A stretch of DNA of 64,000 nucleotides from Actinophytocola xanthii (GTDB lineage: Bacteria > Actinomycetota > Actinomycetes > Mycobacteriales > Pseudonocardiaceae). The stretch covers positions 1 to 64,000 of the forward strand of contig NZ_MSIE01000030.1 in the NCBI RefSeq assembly GCF_001921205.1. The letters are read 5' to 3'. Of the stretch, positions 41,956 to 50,566 are shown in pieces. The notes beneath the pieces are model-generated. The model did not search any database, was not told where the DNA came from, and saw nothing but the letters and a program-made list of their open reading frames with translations. Both the position numbers and the translations under genes were made by a program. Position 1 is the first letter of the stretch, and each line of letters begins with the position of its first letter.

Positions 41956-42061
41956 GAAACGTGGGTGATGGCGGCAGGCCGGCCAATGTGAACTCCTGTC
42001 AGGACTCGGGTCGACCGTCGCTCGCCGGATCAACGAGGATCCCACGAATTGGAGGCGCATC

Positions 42062-43006
42062 ATGCGTAGCTCGATCGCGAAACGAGGACTGGCCGGGGCC
42101 ATGGCGGTCGCCGCCGCGGCCGCGCTGACCGTCTGGTCGGCGCCGCAGGCGGCGGCCGTCGGCACACCGACCGGCTTCGGCGCCGGCACGACCGGTGGCG
42201 GCAACGCCTCACCGGTGACCGTGTCGTCGTCCTCGGCGCTGATCAGCGCGATGCAGGCGAGCGGCGCCGCGGTCATCCGGGTCAACGGCATGATCTCGAT
42301 CAGCGGCATGCAGGACATCGCGTCCAACAAGACGCTGATCGGCGTGGGCTCCGGCTCCGGCATCACCGGCGGCGGCGTGGACGTCGACGGCGTCAGCAAC
42401 GTCATCATCCAGAACCTGAACTTCCGCGACTGGGCCGACGACGCCGTCAACGTCCAGGACGGCTCAACCAGGATCTGGATCGACCACAACAACTTCTCCA
42501 ACGGCTACGACGGCGCCGTCGACATCAAGCGCGGGTCGGACTACATCACCGTGTCGTGGAACAGGTTCTTCAACCACGACAAGGCGATGCTGCTCGGCCA
42601 CAGCGACGGCAACGCGAGCCAGGACCGCGGGCACCTGCGGGTCAGCTACCACCACAACTGGTTCGACGGCACCAACCAGCGCCATCCCCGGGTGCGCTTC
42701 GGCAATCCGGTACACGTGTACAACAACTACTACGACGCCGTCGGCGACTACGGTGTGGCGTCCACTGTAGAGGCTGGTGTCCTGGTGGAGGGCAACTACT
42801 TCGAGAACACCGACTCTCCCTGTGAGCTCGGTCAGGGCAGCTCGCCCGCCGGGTCGCTGGTTGCCCGCAACAACCACTTCGTCAACTCGGGCACCTGCGC
42901 CACGGGCGGCAGCGTGAACGGCATCCCGTACTCCTACTCGCTCGACGCGGCCAGCAGCGTCAAGTCGATCGTCGAAGGTGGCGCGGGCGTGGGCAAGGTC
43001 GCCTGA
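42062..43006 (+). CDS. secreted pectate lyase, PL1 family
   Basis: 314 aa exoenzyme cleaving polygalacturonate by beta-elimination. GGAGG 7 nt before ATG; signal peptide to about A-Q/A-A-A-V-G. The right-handed beta-helix shows I-W-I-D-H-N-N-F and the Asp-rich calcium site (D-G-A-V-D-I, N-H-D-K), then the catalytic Arg cluster R207-H-P-R210-V-R212 and V-Y-N-N-Y-Y. Complete and of normal size. Preceded by the module shared with the transporter operon and followed by a clear terminator, so it is a monocistronic member of the pectin regulon. Confidence 0.95.
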   Translation: MRSSIAKRGLAGAMAVAAAAALTVWSAPQAAAVGTPTGFGAGTTGGGNASPVTVSSSSALISAMQASGAAVIRVNGMISISGMQDIASNKTLIGVGSGSGITGGGVDVDGVSNVIIQNLNFRDWADDAVNVQDGSTRIWIDHNNFSNGYDGAVDIKRGSDYITVSWNRFFNHDKAMLLGHSDGNASQDRGHLRVSYHHNWFDGTNQRHPRVRFGNPVHVYNNYYDAVGDYGVASTVEAGVLVEGNYFENTDSPCELGQGSSPAGSLVARNNHFVNSGTCATGGSVNGIPYSYSLDAASSVKSIVEGGAGVGKVA

Positions 43007-43025
43007 CCTGCCCACACTCGACCGG

Positions 43026-43052
43026 CTCCCGCCACACCCGCCGTGGCGGGAG
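43026..43052 (+). terminator. hairpin terminator after pectate lyase
   Basis: CTCCCGCCA (43026-43034) and TGGCGGGAG (43044-43052) pair perfectly (9 bp) around a 9-nt loop, 20 bp after the stop codon. Confidence 0.65.
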
Positions 43053-43063
43053 TCGCTCCACTC

Positions 43064-43092
43064 TTGCCTTGCGCGGCGGGTAAAGGTTATGT
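43064..43092 (+). promoter_or_regulatory. promoter of the hybrid regulator
   Basis: TTGCCT (43064-43069) and TTATGT (43087-43092) with a 17-bp spacer, an unusually good housekeeping-type match, placing the start about 50 nt before the ATG. A single GGTCCAC occurs in the leader. Confidence 0.5.
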
Positions 43093-43150
43093 TGCAGAGA
43101 GTGTCGCCGGTCCACTGCGCGGTTCATCACTGTCGATGAGCGAGGCGATA

Positions 43151-46100
43151 ATGACGGCATCCCGGCTGACGATCGGTCTGGTCACGGCCAACATCCACCT
43201 CGGTGTGGGGGCGACCCTCTGGTCCGGCGCGCTCGACGCGGCACGGCGCCACGACGTCAACCTGATCTGCTTTCCCGGCGGCGAGGTCGGGGCGACCGAC
43301 CGGCCGCGCAACCGCGTGTACGACCTGGCCGGCCCGGACCTGCTGGACGGGTTGATCTGCTGGGCGTCCACGCTCGGGCTCCCGGTCGCACACGCCCGGG
43401 CCGAACGGCTCGGCCGGCAGTTCGGCCGGCTCCCGATGGTCAGCCTGAACGGGGCGATGGGCGAGGACCGCCCGCTCACCCTGGACAGCTACCGCGGGAT
43501 GTGCACGGCGATCAGCCACCTCATCGAGGTGCACGGCCGTCGCAGGCTCGCCTTCATCCGCGGCACGGTCGCCAACCCGGTCATCGTCGAGCGCTACCGG
43601 GCCTACACCGACACCCTGGCCCGCAACCGCATCCCGCTGGACCGCACGCTGGTGTCCGCACCGGTCGACTTCCACCTGGAGGCCGGCGCCTCGGCGATGC
43701 GGGTGCTGCTGGACACCCGGGCGCTGCGCCCCGGACGCGACTTCGACGCCGTGGTGGCCTGTAGCGACTTCCTCGCCGCGGACGCGTTACGCCTGCTCTC
43801 CGAGCGCGGTGTGCGCGTCCCGGAGGACGTCGCGGTCGTCGGGGTCAACGACTCGCCCGAGGCGACGCTGGTCGACCCACCGCTGACCTCGGTGTCCATG
43901 CCGTTCGCCGAGCTCGGTGAGCGGGCGGTGGAGACGCTGGTCGCCCGCCTGCGGGGCTCGGCGGCGGCCCGGGTTCCCTCGCCCGCCTCGACGCTGGTCG
44001 TCCGGCGGTCCTGTGGCTGTCCGGGCACGCTGACGACCGACCTCGAGGAGGACGTGCCCGACCCGGGGGCCGACCACCCCGCGGAGCTCCGTGCGGAGGT
44101 GGAGCGGCTCATCGAGGGCGACGGCCAGGTGCCCGCGGCCGGGCGCCGCGCCCTGGCGGCGGGGTTCCTCGCCTCGCTCCGTGCCGAGCGAGGGCCGGCA
44201 CAAGCGTTCCTGGCCGAGGTCGAGCGGCTGCTCGGCGCGTCGGCGGCGAGCAGCCGCGAGGCGGAGGCGTGGGACGGGGTGCTGACCGCCCTGCACCTGT
44301 CCGCCATGCGCCATCTCACCGGGCAGTCGCGGGTGCGGGCCGAGCGCCTGCTCGCGCGGGCCAGGCTGGTCGTTGCGGACGTGGGCCGCCGGCTGTTGGA
44401 GTACGAGCGCTGGCAGGCCGAGCAGACCTCGAGACGGCTGCGTGAGCTCGGGAACACGCTGTCCGCGGCGGTGGACCTCTCGGCCCTGACCGAGGTGCTG
44501 GACCGGCAGCTGCCGGCATTGGGTGTCCCGCGCTGCCAGCTGTTCCTCGACCCGGCCCGACCGCTGGGAGCCTCGAGCGTGCTGCCGACCGACCGCCGGT
44601 ACAGCATGGTCGCCGAGCCGCTCTACGTCCGCGCCGAGCTGCTCGGCTTCGGCCTGTTCGAGGTGGGGCCGCGGTCCGGTGCTCTCTACCGCGCGCTGGC
44701 CGACCAGATCGGGGCCAGCATCAAGGAGATCCGGCTGTTCGACGACGTGCGCGCCACCCGCGACCTCGCCGAGCAGGCGGACCGGGTGAAGTCGACGCTG
44801 CTCAGCAGCGTCAACGACGAGCTGCGGGCGCCCGTACAGGACATCCGGCGGCGCGTGGACGACGCGTTGCGGCTGGTCGAGCACCTCACCGGGGCACCGC
44901 CGCGGCTGGTCGAGGAGCTCAAGGAGATCCAGGTGAGCGTCGAGCAGCAGCTGGGCGTGCTCAGCGACCTGCTCGACCTGTCCAAGGCCGAGATCGACAC
45001 GCTCGACCTCGCTCCCGAGCTGGTGGACCCCGCGGCGTTGCTGGAGGAGGTGGCCCGCCAGCCGCTGCCGGGGCGGCTGCCGCTGATCCTGGCCGACCGC
45101 CGCCGGCTGCGGCAGGCCCTGGTGAGCCTCTACGGGTGCGCCGAGCGGCTGGCCGGAGGCGCCGGGGCGGTGGCCGTGGAGGCGGACGTGCTGGCCCCGA
45201 ACCTGCGGATCCGCTTCTGCCGGCGCGGTACCGGTCCCGGCCGGGCCGGGGGTGGCGACGCGCCGGACTCCGCGCTCGCCCTGCCGATCACCAGACGGCT
45301 GATCACCCTGCACAACGGCTCCTTGCGGTTCGACTCCGCACCGGACGGGGTCACCGTCGACGTGACGCTCCCGCTGCCCTGCCCCCAGGGGCGGCCGGTG
45401 GTCCCCGACTCGGCGGACTGCGTGCTCCTCGTCGGGGGGGACGGTCCCCCCGCCGGCCTCGGCGCGCTGGGCGAGCGTCCGGTGCGGCAGCTGCACGTGG
45501 GGGACGACCTGTCGGCCGTGCTCGCCGACACCCGGCCGGCGGCCGTGGTCTGGGACGTCCCGGGCGCCGCACCGGAGGACTGGCCGGTCGTGCGGTACCT
45601 GCACGACCACCCGCTGCTGCGCCGGGTGCCGTTCGTGGTCTTCGGCGCGCCGGCCGGCCGGGACCTCGACGAGCTGGTCACCGCGCGGCGACCGGCCGAG
45701 CTGACCGGCCCGGTCGTGATCGCCGACGTCGACCCGGACACCCAGGCCACCTACCACCGCCTCGTCGCGCAGGTCCGCCCCGGTCACCACGTCGTGGTGG
45801 CCTCGGACGGGGCGACGGCGCTCGCCGCGCTCGACGAGGACGTCCCGAGCCTGGTCATCGTGTCCCAGACGCTGCCGGACATGGACGGGTTCGACGTGCT
45901 CGACCGGCTGCACGGCGACGCGCGGCTGCCCAACGTGCCCGTTCTGATCCTCAGTGGACGGACGATCACGGTCGAGGACATCCAGCGTGCCGAGCCCTAC
46001 GGCCGCTCGGTGCTGCTCGGCAAGGGAATCCTGAGCGAGGGGGAGACGGCCGCGCTGCTCGCCCGGCTCTCCCGGTCGCGCAACCCGGGGCCGCAGCGGA

Positions 46101-46441
46101 GCAGCGTGCTGGTCAAGCACGCGGTGGCGTTCCTGCACCAGCACTACCACCACCAGATCACCCGCAGGCAGGTCGCGCAGGCGGCCGGGATGAGCGAGGA
46201 CTATCTGAGCCGGACCTTCCACCGGGAGCTGTGCATCTCGCCCTGGGAGTACCTCAACCGGCTGCGCATCCAGCGGGCCAAGGAACGCCTGCGGGAGAGC
46301 GACGACAGCATCCAGGTCGTGGCGCGGCGGGTGGGCTTCCACGACCGGGCCTACTTCAGCCGGATGTTCCGCAAGCTCACCGGGATGCCCCCGCAGTCCT
46401 ACCGCGAGTCCTGGGCGCCCAACCACCGGCCCGGGGGGTGA
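43151..46441 (+). CDS. hybrid LacI-like sensor/kinase-like/receiver/AraC transcriptional regulator
   Basis: 1096 aa. ATG 43151 follows GAGG at 5 nt. Residues ~1-290 are a LacI-type periplasmic-binding fold without a LacI HTH, ending in the S-C-G-C motif seen in this family. A helical and GAF-like region (~400-540) leads to a kinase-like dimerisation helix, where the phospho-His is Asp556 (N-D-E-L-R instead of S-H-E-L-R). An ATPase-like domain follows, then a receiver (~850-965) with Ser905 in place of the phospho-Asp. The C-terminal ~110 residues are an AraC HTH pair (V-A-R-R-V-G-F-H-D-R-A-Y-F-S-R-M-F). It likely acts allosterically on sugar binding to activate the pectin operons. Confidence 0.87.
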   Translation: MTASRLTIGLVTANIHLGVGATLWSGALDAARRHDVNLICFPGGEVGATDRPRNRVYDLAGPDLLDGLICWASTLGLPVAHARAERLGRQFGRLPMVSLNGAMGEDRPLTLDSYRGMCTAISHLIEVHGRRRLAFIRGTVANPVIVERYRAYTDTLARNRIPLDRTLVSAPVDFHLEAGASAMRVLLDTRALRPGRDFDAVVACSDFLAADALRLLSERGVRVPEDVAVVGVNDSPEATLVDPPLTSVSMPFAELGERAVETLVARLRGSAAARVPSPASTLVVRRSCGCPGTLTTDLEEDVPDPGADHPAELRAEVERLIEGDGQVPAAGRRALAAGFLASLRAERGPAQAFLAEVERLLGASAASSREAEAWDGVLTALHLSAMRHLTGQSRVRAERLLARARLVVADVGRRLLEYERWQAEQTSRRLRELGNTLSAAVDLSALTEVLDRQLPALGVPRCQLFLDPARPLGASSVLPTDRRYSMVAEPLYVRAELLGFGLFEVGPRSGALYRALADQIGASIKEIRLFDDVRATRDLAEQADRVKSTLLSSVNDELRAPVQDIRRRVDDALRLVEHLTGAPPRLVEELKEIQVSVEQQLGVLSDLLDLSKAEIDTLDLAPELVDPAALLEEVARQPLPGRLPLILADRRRLRQALVSLYGCAERLAGGAGAVAVEADVLAPNLRIRFCRRGTGPGRAGGGDAPDSALALPITRRLITLHNGSLRFDSAPDGVTVDVTLPLPCPQGRPVVPDSADCVLLVGGDGPPAGLGALGERPVRQLHVGDDLSAVLADTRPAAVVWDVPGAAPEDWPVVRYLHDHPLLRRVPFVVFGAPAGRDLDELVTARRPAELTGPVVIADVDPDTQATYHRLVAQVRPGHHVVVASDGATALAALDEDVPSLVIVSQTLPDMDGFDVLDRLHGDARLPNVPVLILSGRTITVEDIQRAEPYGRSVLLGKGILSEGETAALLARLSRSRNPGPQRSSVLVKHAVAFLHQHYHHQITRRQVAQAAGMSEDYLSRTFHRELCISPWEYLNRLRIQRAKERLRESDDSIQVVARRVGFHDRAYFSRMFRKLTGMPPQSYRESWAPNHRPGG

Positions 46442-46453
46442 CCCCGGGGCCGC

Positions 46454-47863
46454 TCAGGCCGCCGCCCGGGTGGCGGCTCGGAGGGCGTCGGGGACGGCGT
46501 CGCGGACGGCCGCGACCGCCTCGGCGACGTGCTGTTCGCGGGTGCGGTGGTTGAGCACGCACATCCGCAGGGTGGTCCGCCCGCCGATCCGGGTGCTGGT
46601 GATCCGCGCGCGGCCGGAGCCGTTCACGGCTGCCAGCAGCCGGCGGTTGGCGTCCTCGCCGCCCGCCACGCGGAAGGTGTGCACGGTGAGGTCCGGCCTG
46701 GTGGTCTCGACGCCGGGGATGGCGCTCAGCCCCTCGTGCAGCGCCTCGGAGAGGTCCAGCTTCTCGTCCAGCGCGGCCCGGAACGCGGCCACGCCGTGCA
46801 GGTGCAGCGGCAGCCAGACCCGCAGGCCGCGGTACTCGCGGCTCAGCTCGACGCCGAGGTCGGCGTAGTTGGGCAGCGACTCGTCGAGCTCGAGGTCCTG
46901 CAGGTACTCCGCGTCCGCGGCGTGGGAGTCGCGCAGCGCCAGCGGGTCGCGGACCAGCAGCACTCCGGTCGTGTAGGGCAGGAACAGCGACTTGTGCAGG
47001 TCGAGCACGATGGAGTCGGCGGCCTCGATCCCGGTCAGCCGCCGACGTCCGCGCTCGGTGAGCTGGAAGCCGCCGCCGTAGGCCGCGTCGACGTGGAACC
47101 ACAGACCCCACCGGCGGGCGGTCGCGGCCAGCTCGGCCAGCGGGTCGACGGTGCCGGTGTTGGTGGTGCCCGCGGTGCCCACGAGCAGGAACGGCCGCCG
47201 GCCGGCCGCGTGGTCGGCGGCGACCAGCTCCGCGACGGCCCGCGCGTCCATCCGCAGCTGCCGGTCCACCGGCACGGTGCGGACCAGCTCGGTGGGGAAC
47301 CCGGCCAGCCGTGCGGCCTTGGCCACGCTGTGGTGGGTGTGCTCGGTGACGTAGAGGGTCCCGAGCCGGCCCGGGCCGCCGAGCACCCGGTGGCGGGCCG
47401 CGACGACCGCGGACAGGGTGCCGGTCGAGGACCCGGTCGTGGTGAGCCCGGTGGCCTCGGTCGGCAGGCCGAACTCCGCGGCCAGCCAGCGGATCACGCC
47501 GTGCTCCATGGCCACCAGGTCCTCGGCCATCGCCCCGCTCCCGGTGTACCGGTTGGTCACCCTGGCCAGCAGCTCGGCGACGGCGGCCGAGACCAGACCG
47601 CCGCCGGGGAAGTAGGCGAAGCACCGCGGGGAGGTCGTGTCGTCGGCCCTGGCCACCGCCGAGCGGACGACGCCCAGCAGGTGGTCGAGCTCGCCCGGCG
47701 TCTCGGCCGGCGGGTCGGCGAGCCCGGTCGGCCGGGGCATCCCGGCGTGCATCCAGGCCCGCCCGCCGGCCTGCTCGCCGGCCAGGAAGTCGGCGACGAA
47801 CTCCTCGGCGGCGGCCATCATCGAGCCGACCTGGCCAGGGGTCGGCTCGAGCGGATAGTGCAT
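46454..47863 (-). CDS. group II PLP-dependent decarboxylase
   Basis: 469 aa. Fold type I amino-acid decarboxylase of the aromatic-L-amino-acid/glutamate decarboxylase group: T-S-P-R-C-F-A-Y-F-P, T-G-S-S-T-G-T-L, substrate-side H-V-D-A-A-Y-G and the PLP lysine Lys291 in D-L-H-K-S. Substrate unknown. ATG 47863 shares a base with the stop of the upstream FAD-type gene, so the pair is coupled and probably works in one pathway, conceivably decarboxylating an amino acid before or after oxidation. Confidence 0.87.
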   Translation of the reverse strand: MHYPLEPTPGQVGSMMAAAEEFVADFLAGEQAGGRAWMHAGMPRPTGLADPPAETPGELDHLLGVVRSAVARADDTTSPRCFAYFPGGGLVSAAVAELLARVTNRYTGSGAMAEDLVAMEHGVIRWLAAEFGLPTEATGLTTTGSSTGTLSAVVAARHRVLGGPGRLGTLYVTEHTHHSVAKAARLAGFPTELVRTVPVDRQLRMDARAVAELVAADHAAGRRPFLLVGTAGTTNTGTVDPLAELAATARRWGLWFHVDAAYGGGFQLTERGRRRLTGIEAADSIVLDLHKSLFLPYTTGVLLVRDPLALRDSHAADAEYLQDLELDESLPNYADLGVELSREYRGLRVWLPLHLHGVAAFRAALDEKLDLSEALHEGLSAIPGVETTRPDLTVHTFRVAGGEDANRRLLAAVNGSGRARITSTRIGGRTTLRMCVLNHRTREQHVAEAVAAVRDAVPDALRAATRAAA

Positions 47864-49782
47864 CAGCTCGCCCTGCGCGCCGCCGGGTGCGACGTGGCCA
47901 GCGGTGGCAGCGGGTAGGCGTAGCGCCGTCCTGGGTACATCACCGGCCGCCGCCAGTCCGAGGAGTCCAGCGGGATCAGCGAGTGCCGGTGCCGGTGGGT
48001 CGCGTCGATCGCCGCGGCCCGCGTCCGGGGGTCCTTGCCGCTGGCCGCCGAGATGCGCTCGATCCGGTCGGCGCCGAAGTTGATCGGTGCGGCCTGGCTG
48101 AACTCCTGGGCGCTGAACCGCAGCCAGTCCTCGGTGTCGGCCTTGATGCCGTCGGCGAGCTCGCGGATGGCCCGCGCCGGGCTCGCGCCCGCGTCCCGCG
48201 CGGTCCAGTAGCGGCGCAGCCGGGACCCGTGGCCGATCGCGCCGGTCATCGCCCCACCGCTGGTCATGAAGTGGCCGTTGCCGAACGAGTCGCCGCCGAC
48301 CACCCCGTTGGGGGTGACCAGCGCGTCGTCGCCGACCCGCTCCACCACGCTGAACAGCTTGGGGCCGTAGGTCATCATCACGCCCTGGAGCTCCTCCTTC
48401 GGGATCTCCAGGATGTGCCCGGCCTGCTCGAGGTAGAACTCACGCAGCAGGTGGTGGTAGCCCGCGACGAACTCGGCCGACTCGCGGTCGGTGCCGCTGG
48501 GCACGATCCCGGCGAGGACCGGGTCGAACGTCTTGAAGTCCGGTACCTGGACCAGCACCCAGCCCACCGCGGGGTCGCCCTCGTGGCCCACCGCGATCTG
48601 GCGGACCCAGTACTCGGTGCCCTCGTTGTCGAACGCCGAGGCGATCCGGCGCCGCAGCCGCCCGTCGACGAGCACGTCGAGCAGCCCGGCGAGGTAGTCG
48701 GCCTGCGCGACGACCGGACCCCGGCCGTCCTCGTGGTCGACGAGCACGTCGTGCTGGGTGAACCCGAGCCGGGCCGCGTCGCTGCTGTCGAAACCCTGGG
48801 CGACCATGAACACCTCGGGCACGCCGAGGTCGATGACCCCGGTGCCCGGCGCCCGCACCCGGCGGAACCCTCCGCCGTAGTCCAGCTCGCGGATCCGCTC
48901 GATCGCCACGCTGGTGCGTCCGTCGGACGCGGTGCCGAAGCCCGGGCTCTCGCCCGACCGGCGCCGGCGTAACCCGCGCGGGCGGGGCGCGGACACCACG
49001 CGGTGGCTGCTGAACACGCGCACCCTGGGCTGGTCGGTGCCGCCCGCCAGGTCCATCTCCTCGATGGCCTCGAGGTAGCGGCGGAGCAGGATCAGCACGT
49101 CCGCGGCGCGTGCCTGGAGCGTGGACGGGCCGTCCAGCACGTCGTACATGCCGGTGTTCAGCTGGGCCGGGTCGACCGTCGTCGGCGGGACAGGCGCGTC
49201 GAGCTCGGTGACGACCCGGTTCGGCCTGCCGTCCTTCCACCGGTCGTCGATGAACTCGGTGTGGTGGATGGTGCCCGCGATGCGGGTCTCCAACCCCATC
49301 GACCCGAGGAACCCGGTGACCACGTCGTCGGCGGCGACCGGTCCGGCCGGCCAGTCCGGCCGGTACAGGCTCTCCGCCAACCGGAACACCTGGCCGTCTC
49401 CGCGCTTGGGCACGCCCTCCTCGCCGTAGCGCTCGAGCATCAGCTCGTCGATCACGCCGAGGTGGTGGTAGAACTCCTCACGGATGTTCCAGTGCACGCC
49501 AAGGGACGGGCAGCTCCTGATGTCCACGCCGACGGCGCGGCGGCCCATCGCCACCGTCCAGAGCATCGCCATCATGTTGGTGCCGCCCAGACCGAGCGCC
49601 AGGAAGTCGGGATCCCTGGCGCCGGTCACGTCGTCCTGGTTCGCGTGCGGGTTCGCGCACACCTCGTCCAGCTCACCGTGTGCCGGCCTGCGGGCGGCTC
49701 GGTCGCGCGCCGACCACGCCAGCCGCCGCGCGCGGGCGGCGAGCTCGCGCCCCCACCGACGTCCTCCGTCGTTCTGGCTCAT
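47863..49782 (-). CDS. FAD/NAD-binding oxidoreductase-like protein
   Basis: 639 aa. A Rossmann motif G-L-G-G-T-N (residues ~64-69), followed by V-G-V-D-I-R about 20 residues on, suggests FAD or NAD binding near the N-terminus. A second glycine-rich stretch, V-V-G-G-D-S-F-G-N-G-H-F, near residue 540 resembles the FAD-closing motif of amine-oxidase/GMC-type flavoproteins. No family can be named with confidence. ATG 49782 follows a basic leader that does not look coding. Coupled to the PLP decarboxylase downstream; divergent from the DUF402 gene. Confidence 0.6.
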   Translation of the reverse strand: MSQNDGGRRWGRELAARARRLAWSARDRAARRPAHGELDEVCANPHANQDDVTGARDPDFLALGLGGTNMMAMLWTVAMGRRAVGVDIRSCPSLGVHWNIREEFYHHLGVIDELMLERYGEEGVPKRGDGQVFRLAESLYRPDWPAGPVAADDVVTGFLGSMGLETRIAGTIHHTEFIDDRWKDGRPNRVVTELDAPVPPTTVDPAQLNTGMYDVLDGPSTLQARAADVLILLRRYLEAIEEMDLAGGTDQPRVRVFSSHRVVSAPRPRGLRRRRSGESPGFGTASDGRTSVAIERIRELDYGGGFRRVRAPGTGVIDLGVPEVFMVAQGFDSSDAARLGFTQHDVLVDHEDGRGPVVAQADYLAGLLDVLVDGRLRRRIASAFDNEGTEYWVRQIAVGHEGDPAVGWVLVQVPDFKTFDPVLAGIVPSGTDRESAEFVAGYHHLLREFYLEQAGHILEIPKEELQGVMMTYGPKLFSVVERVGDDALVTPNGVVGGDSFGNGHFMTSGGAMTGAIGHGSRLRRYWTARDAGASPARAIRELADGIKADTEDWLRFSAQEFSQAAPINFGADRIERISAASGKDPRTRAAAIDATHRHRHSLIPLDSSDWRRPVMYPGRRYAYPLPPLATSHPAARRAS

Positions 49783-49939
49783 GGCCCCAGTCTCCGTCGC
49801 GGGCAGCCTCGCCCGCGTCTTCCTGCGTGCGGACCCGGCCCGTGCGGGACAGGGCACTCTCGGACATGTCCCGCCCCGGACGCGGGCGGAGACTGGCCTG
49901 GGGGACAGGTCGAGCCGGAGAAAACCGGAGTTGGTAGCG

Positions 49940-50458
49940 ATGATCTACATGGCCGGACAGACGATCGTTCTGCGCGAGCGCGGCGCGGACGGCACGAGCG
50001 ACCGCGCCTGCACGGTGGTGTGCGACGAGGAACGCGGTCTGCTGCTGCGCGTCCTCGGCGCCCCCGGCCGGGCCGACACCGACCGCCTGGTACTCCTCCC
50101 GCCGGGGGCCACCCACGCCGTGTGGTGGCGGTTCACCCGCCGCGCCTTCACCGGATGGCACGTCGCGCTGTACGAGTCGGCCACGCCGTGGGGCGCCCGC
50201 GGGGTCGCCGGGATCACCGTGGTGGACCGCGGTACCGGCGGCATCGACGTCACGCCCGACCTGCGCTGGTTCCGGACCGGCGCCGCGACGGGTGGCGACC
50301 CGGACACCGAGCCGCTGCTGTCGGCGATCGAGAGCGGCCACTTCCCGTTCGACGGAACGTGGTGCGACCGCTCGGCGCTGGCCTCCTGGCGCCGCCCCCG
50401 CCCGGCGGCCATCACCGCCCTGCTCTACCGCCACCGCACCCGCCCACCGGCCGCCTGA
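49940..50458 (+). CDS. DUF402-domain protein
   Basis: 172 aa; ATG 49940 follows GGAG at 9 nt. The core (F-T-G-W-H-V-A-L-Y, D-V-T-P-D-L-R-W-F, then an acidic helix and G-H-F-P-F-D) matches DUF402, the fold of the FAU-1 RNA-binding/ribonuclease and the nucleoside tri-/diphosphatase Ntdp. Either activity is possible. Ends before an array of 12-bp repeats and a very stable hairpin. Confidence 0.65.
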   Translation: MIYMAGQTIVLRERGADGTSDRACTVVCDEERGLLLRVLGAPGRADTDRLVLLPPGATHAVWWRFTRRAFTGWHVALYESATPWGARGVAGITVVDRGTGGIDVTPDLRWFRTGAATGGDPDTEPLLSAIESGHFPFDGTWCDRSALASWRRPRPAAITALLYRHRTRPPAA

Positions 50459-50462
50459 CGGC

Positions 50463-50510
50463 GACAACCGGCGCGACAGCCGGCGAGACAACCGGCGCGA
50501 CAACCGGGGC
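50463..50510 (+). repeat. four 12-bp tandem repeats
   Basis: Units GACAACCGGCGC, GACAGCCGGCGA, GACAACCGGCGC and GACAACCGGGGC, directly after the DUF402 stop and abutting the terminator hairpin. Confidence 0.8.
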
Positions 50511-50538
50511 GGTGGTGGGCCTTGGCCCACCACCGCCC
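50507..50538. terminator. bidirectional terminator, 15-bp perfect stem
   Basis: GGGCGGTGGTGGGCC (50507-50521) and its exact complement (50524-50538) separated by TT, between the convergent DUF402 and ovoA genes. Confidence 0.75.
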
Positions 50539-50566
50539 TGCTTCGGCGACCATCAAACGCTATCTC

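Noticed and set aside
43787-46426. 879-codon minus-strand open frame opposite the hybrid regulator
   Set aside because: His/Val/Gln-rich translation typical of antisense to GC-rich coding sequence; the sense gene has clear domains.
50463-50510. Short CRISPR or iteron-like array
   Set aside because: Four contiguous 12-bp units without spacers and no replication or cas genes nearby; kept only as a tandem repeat.
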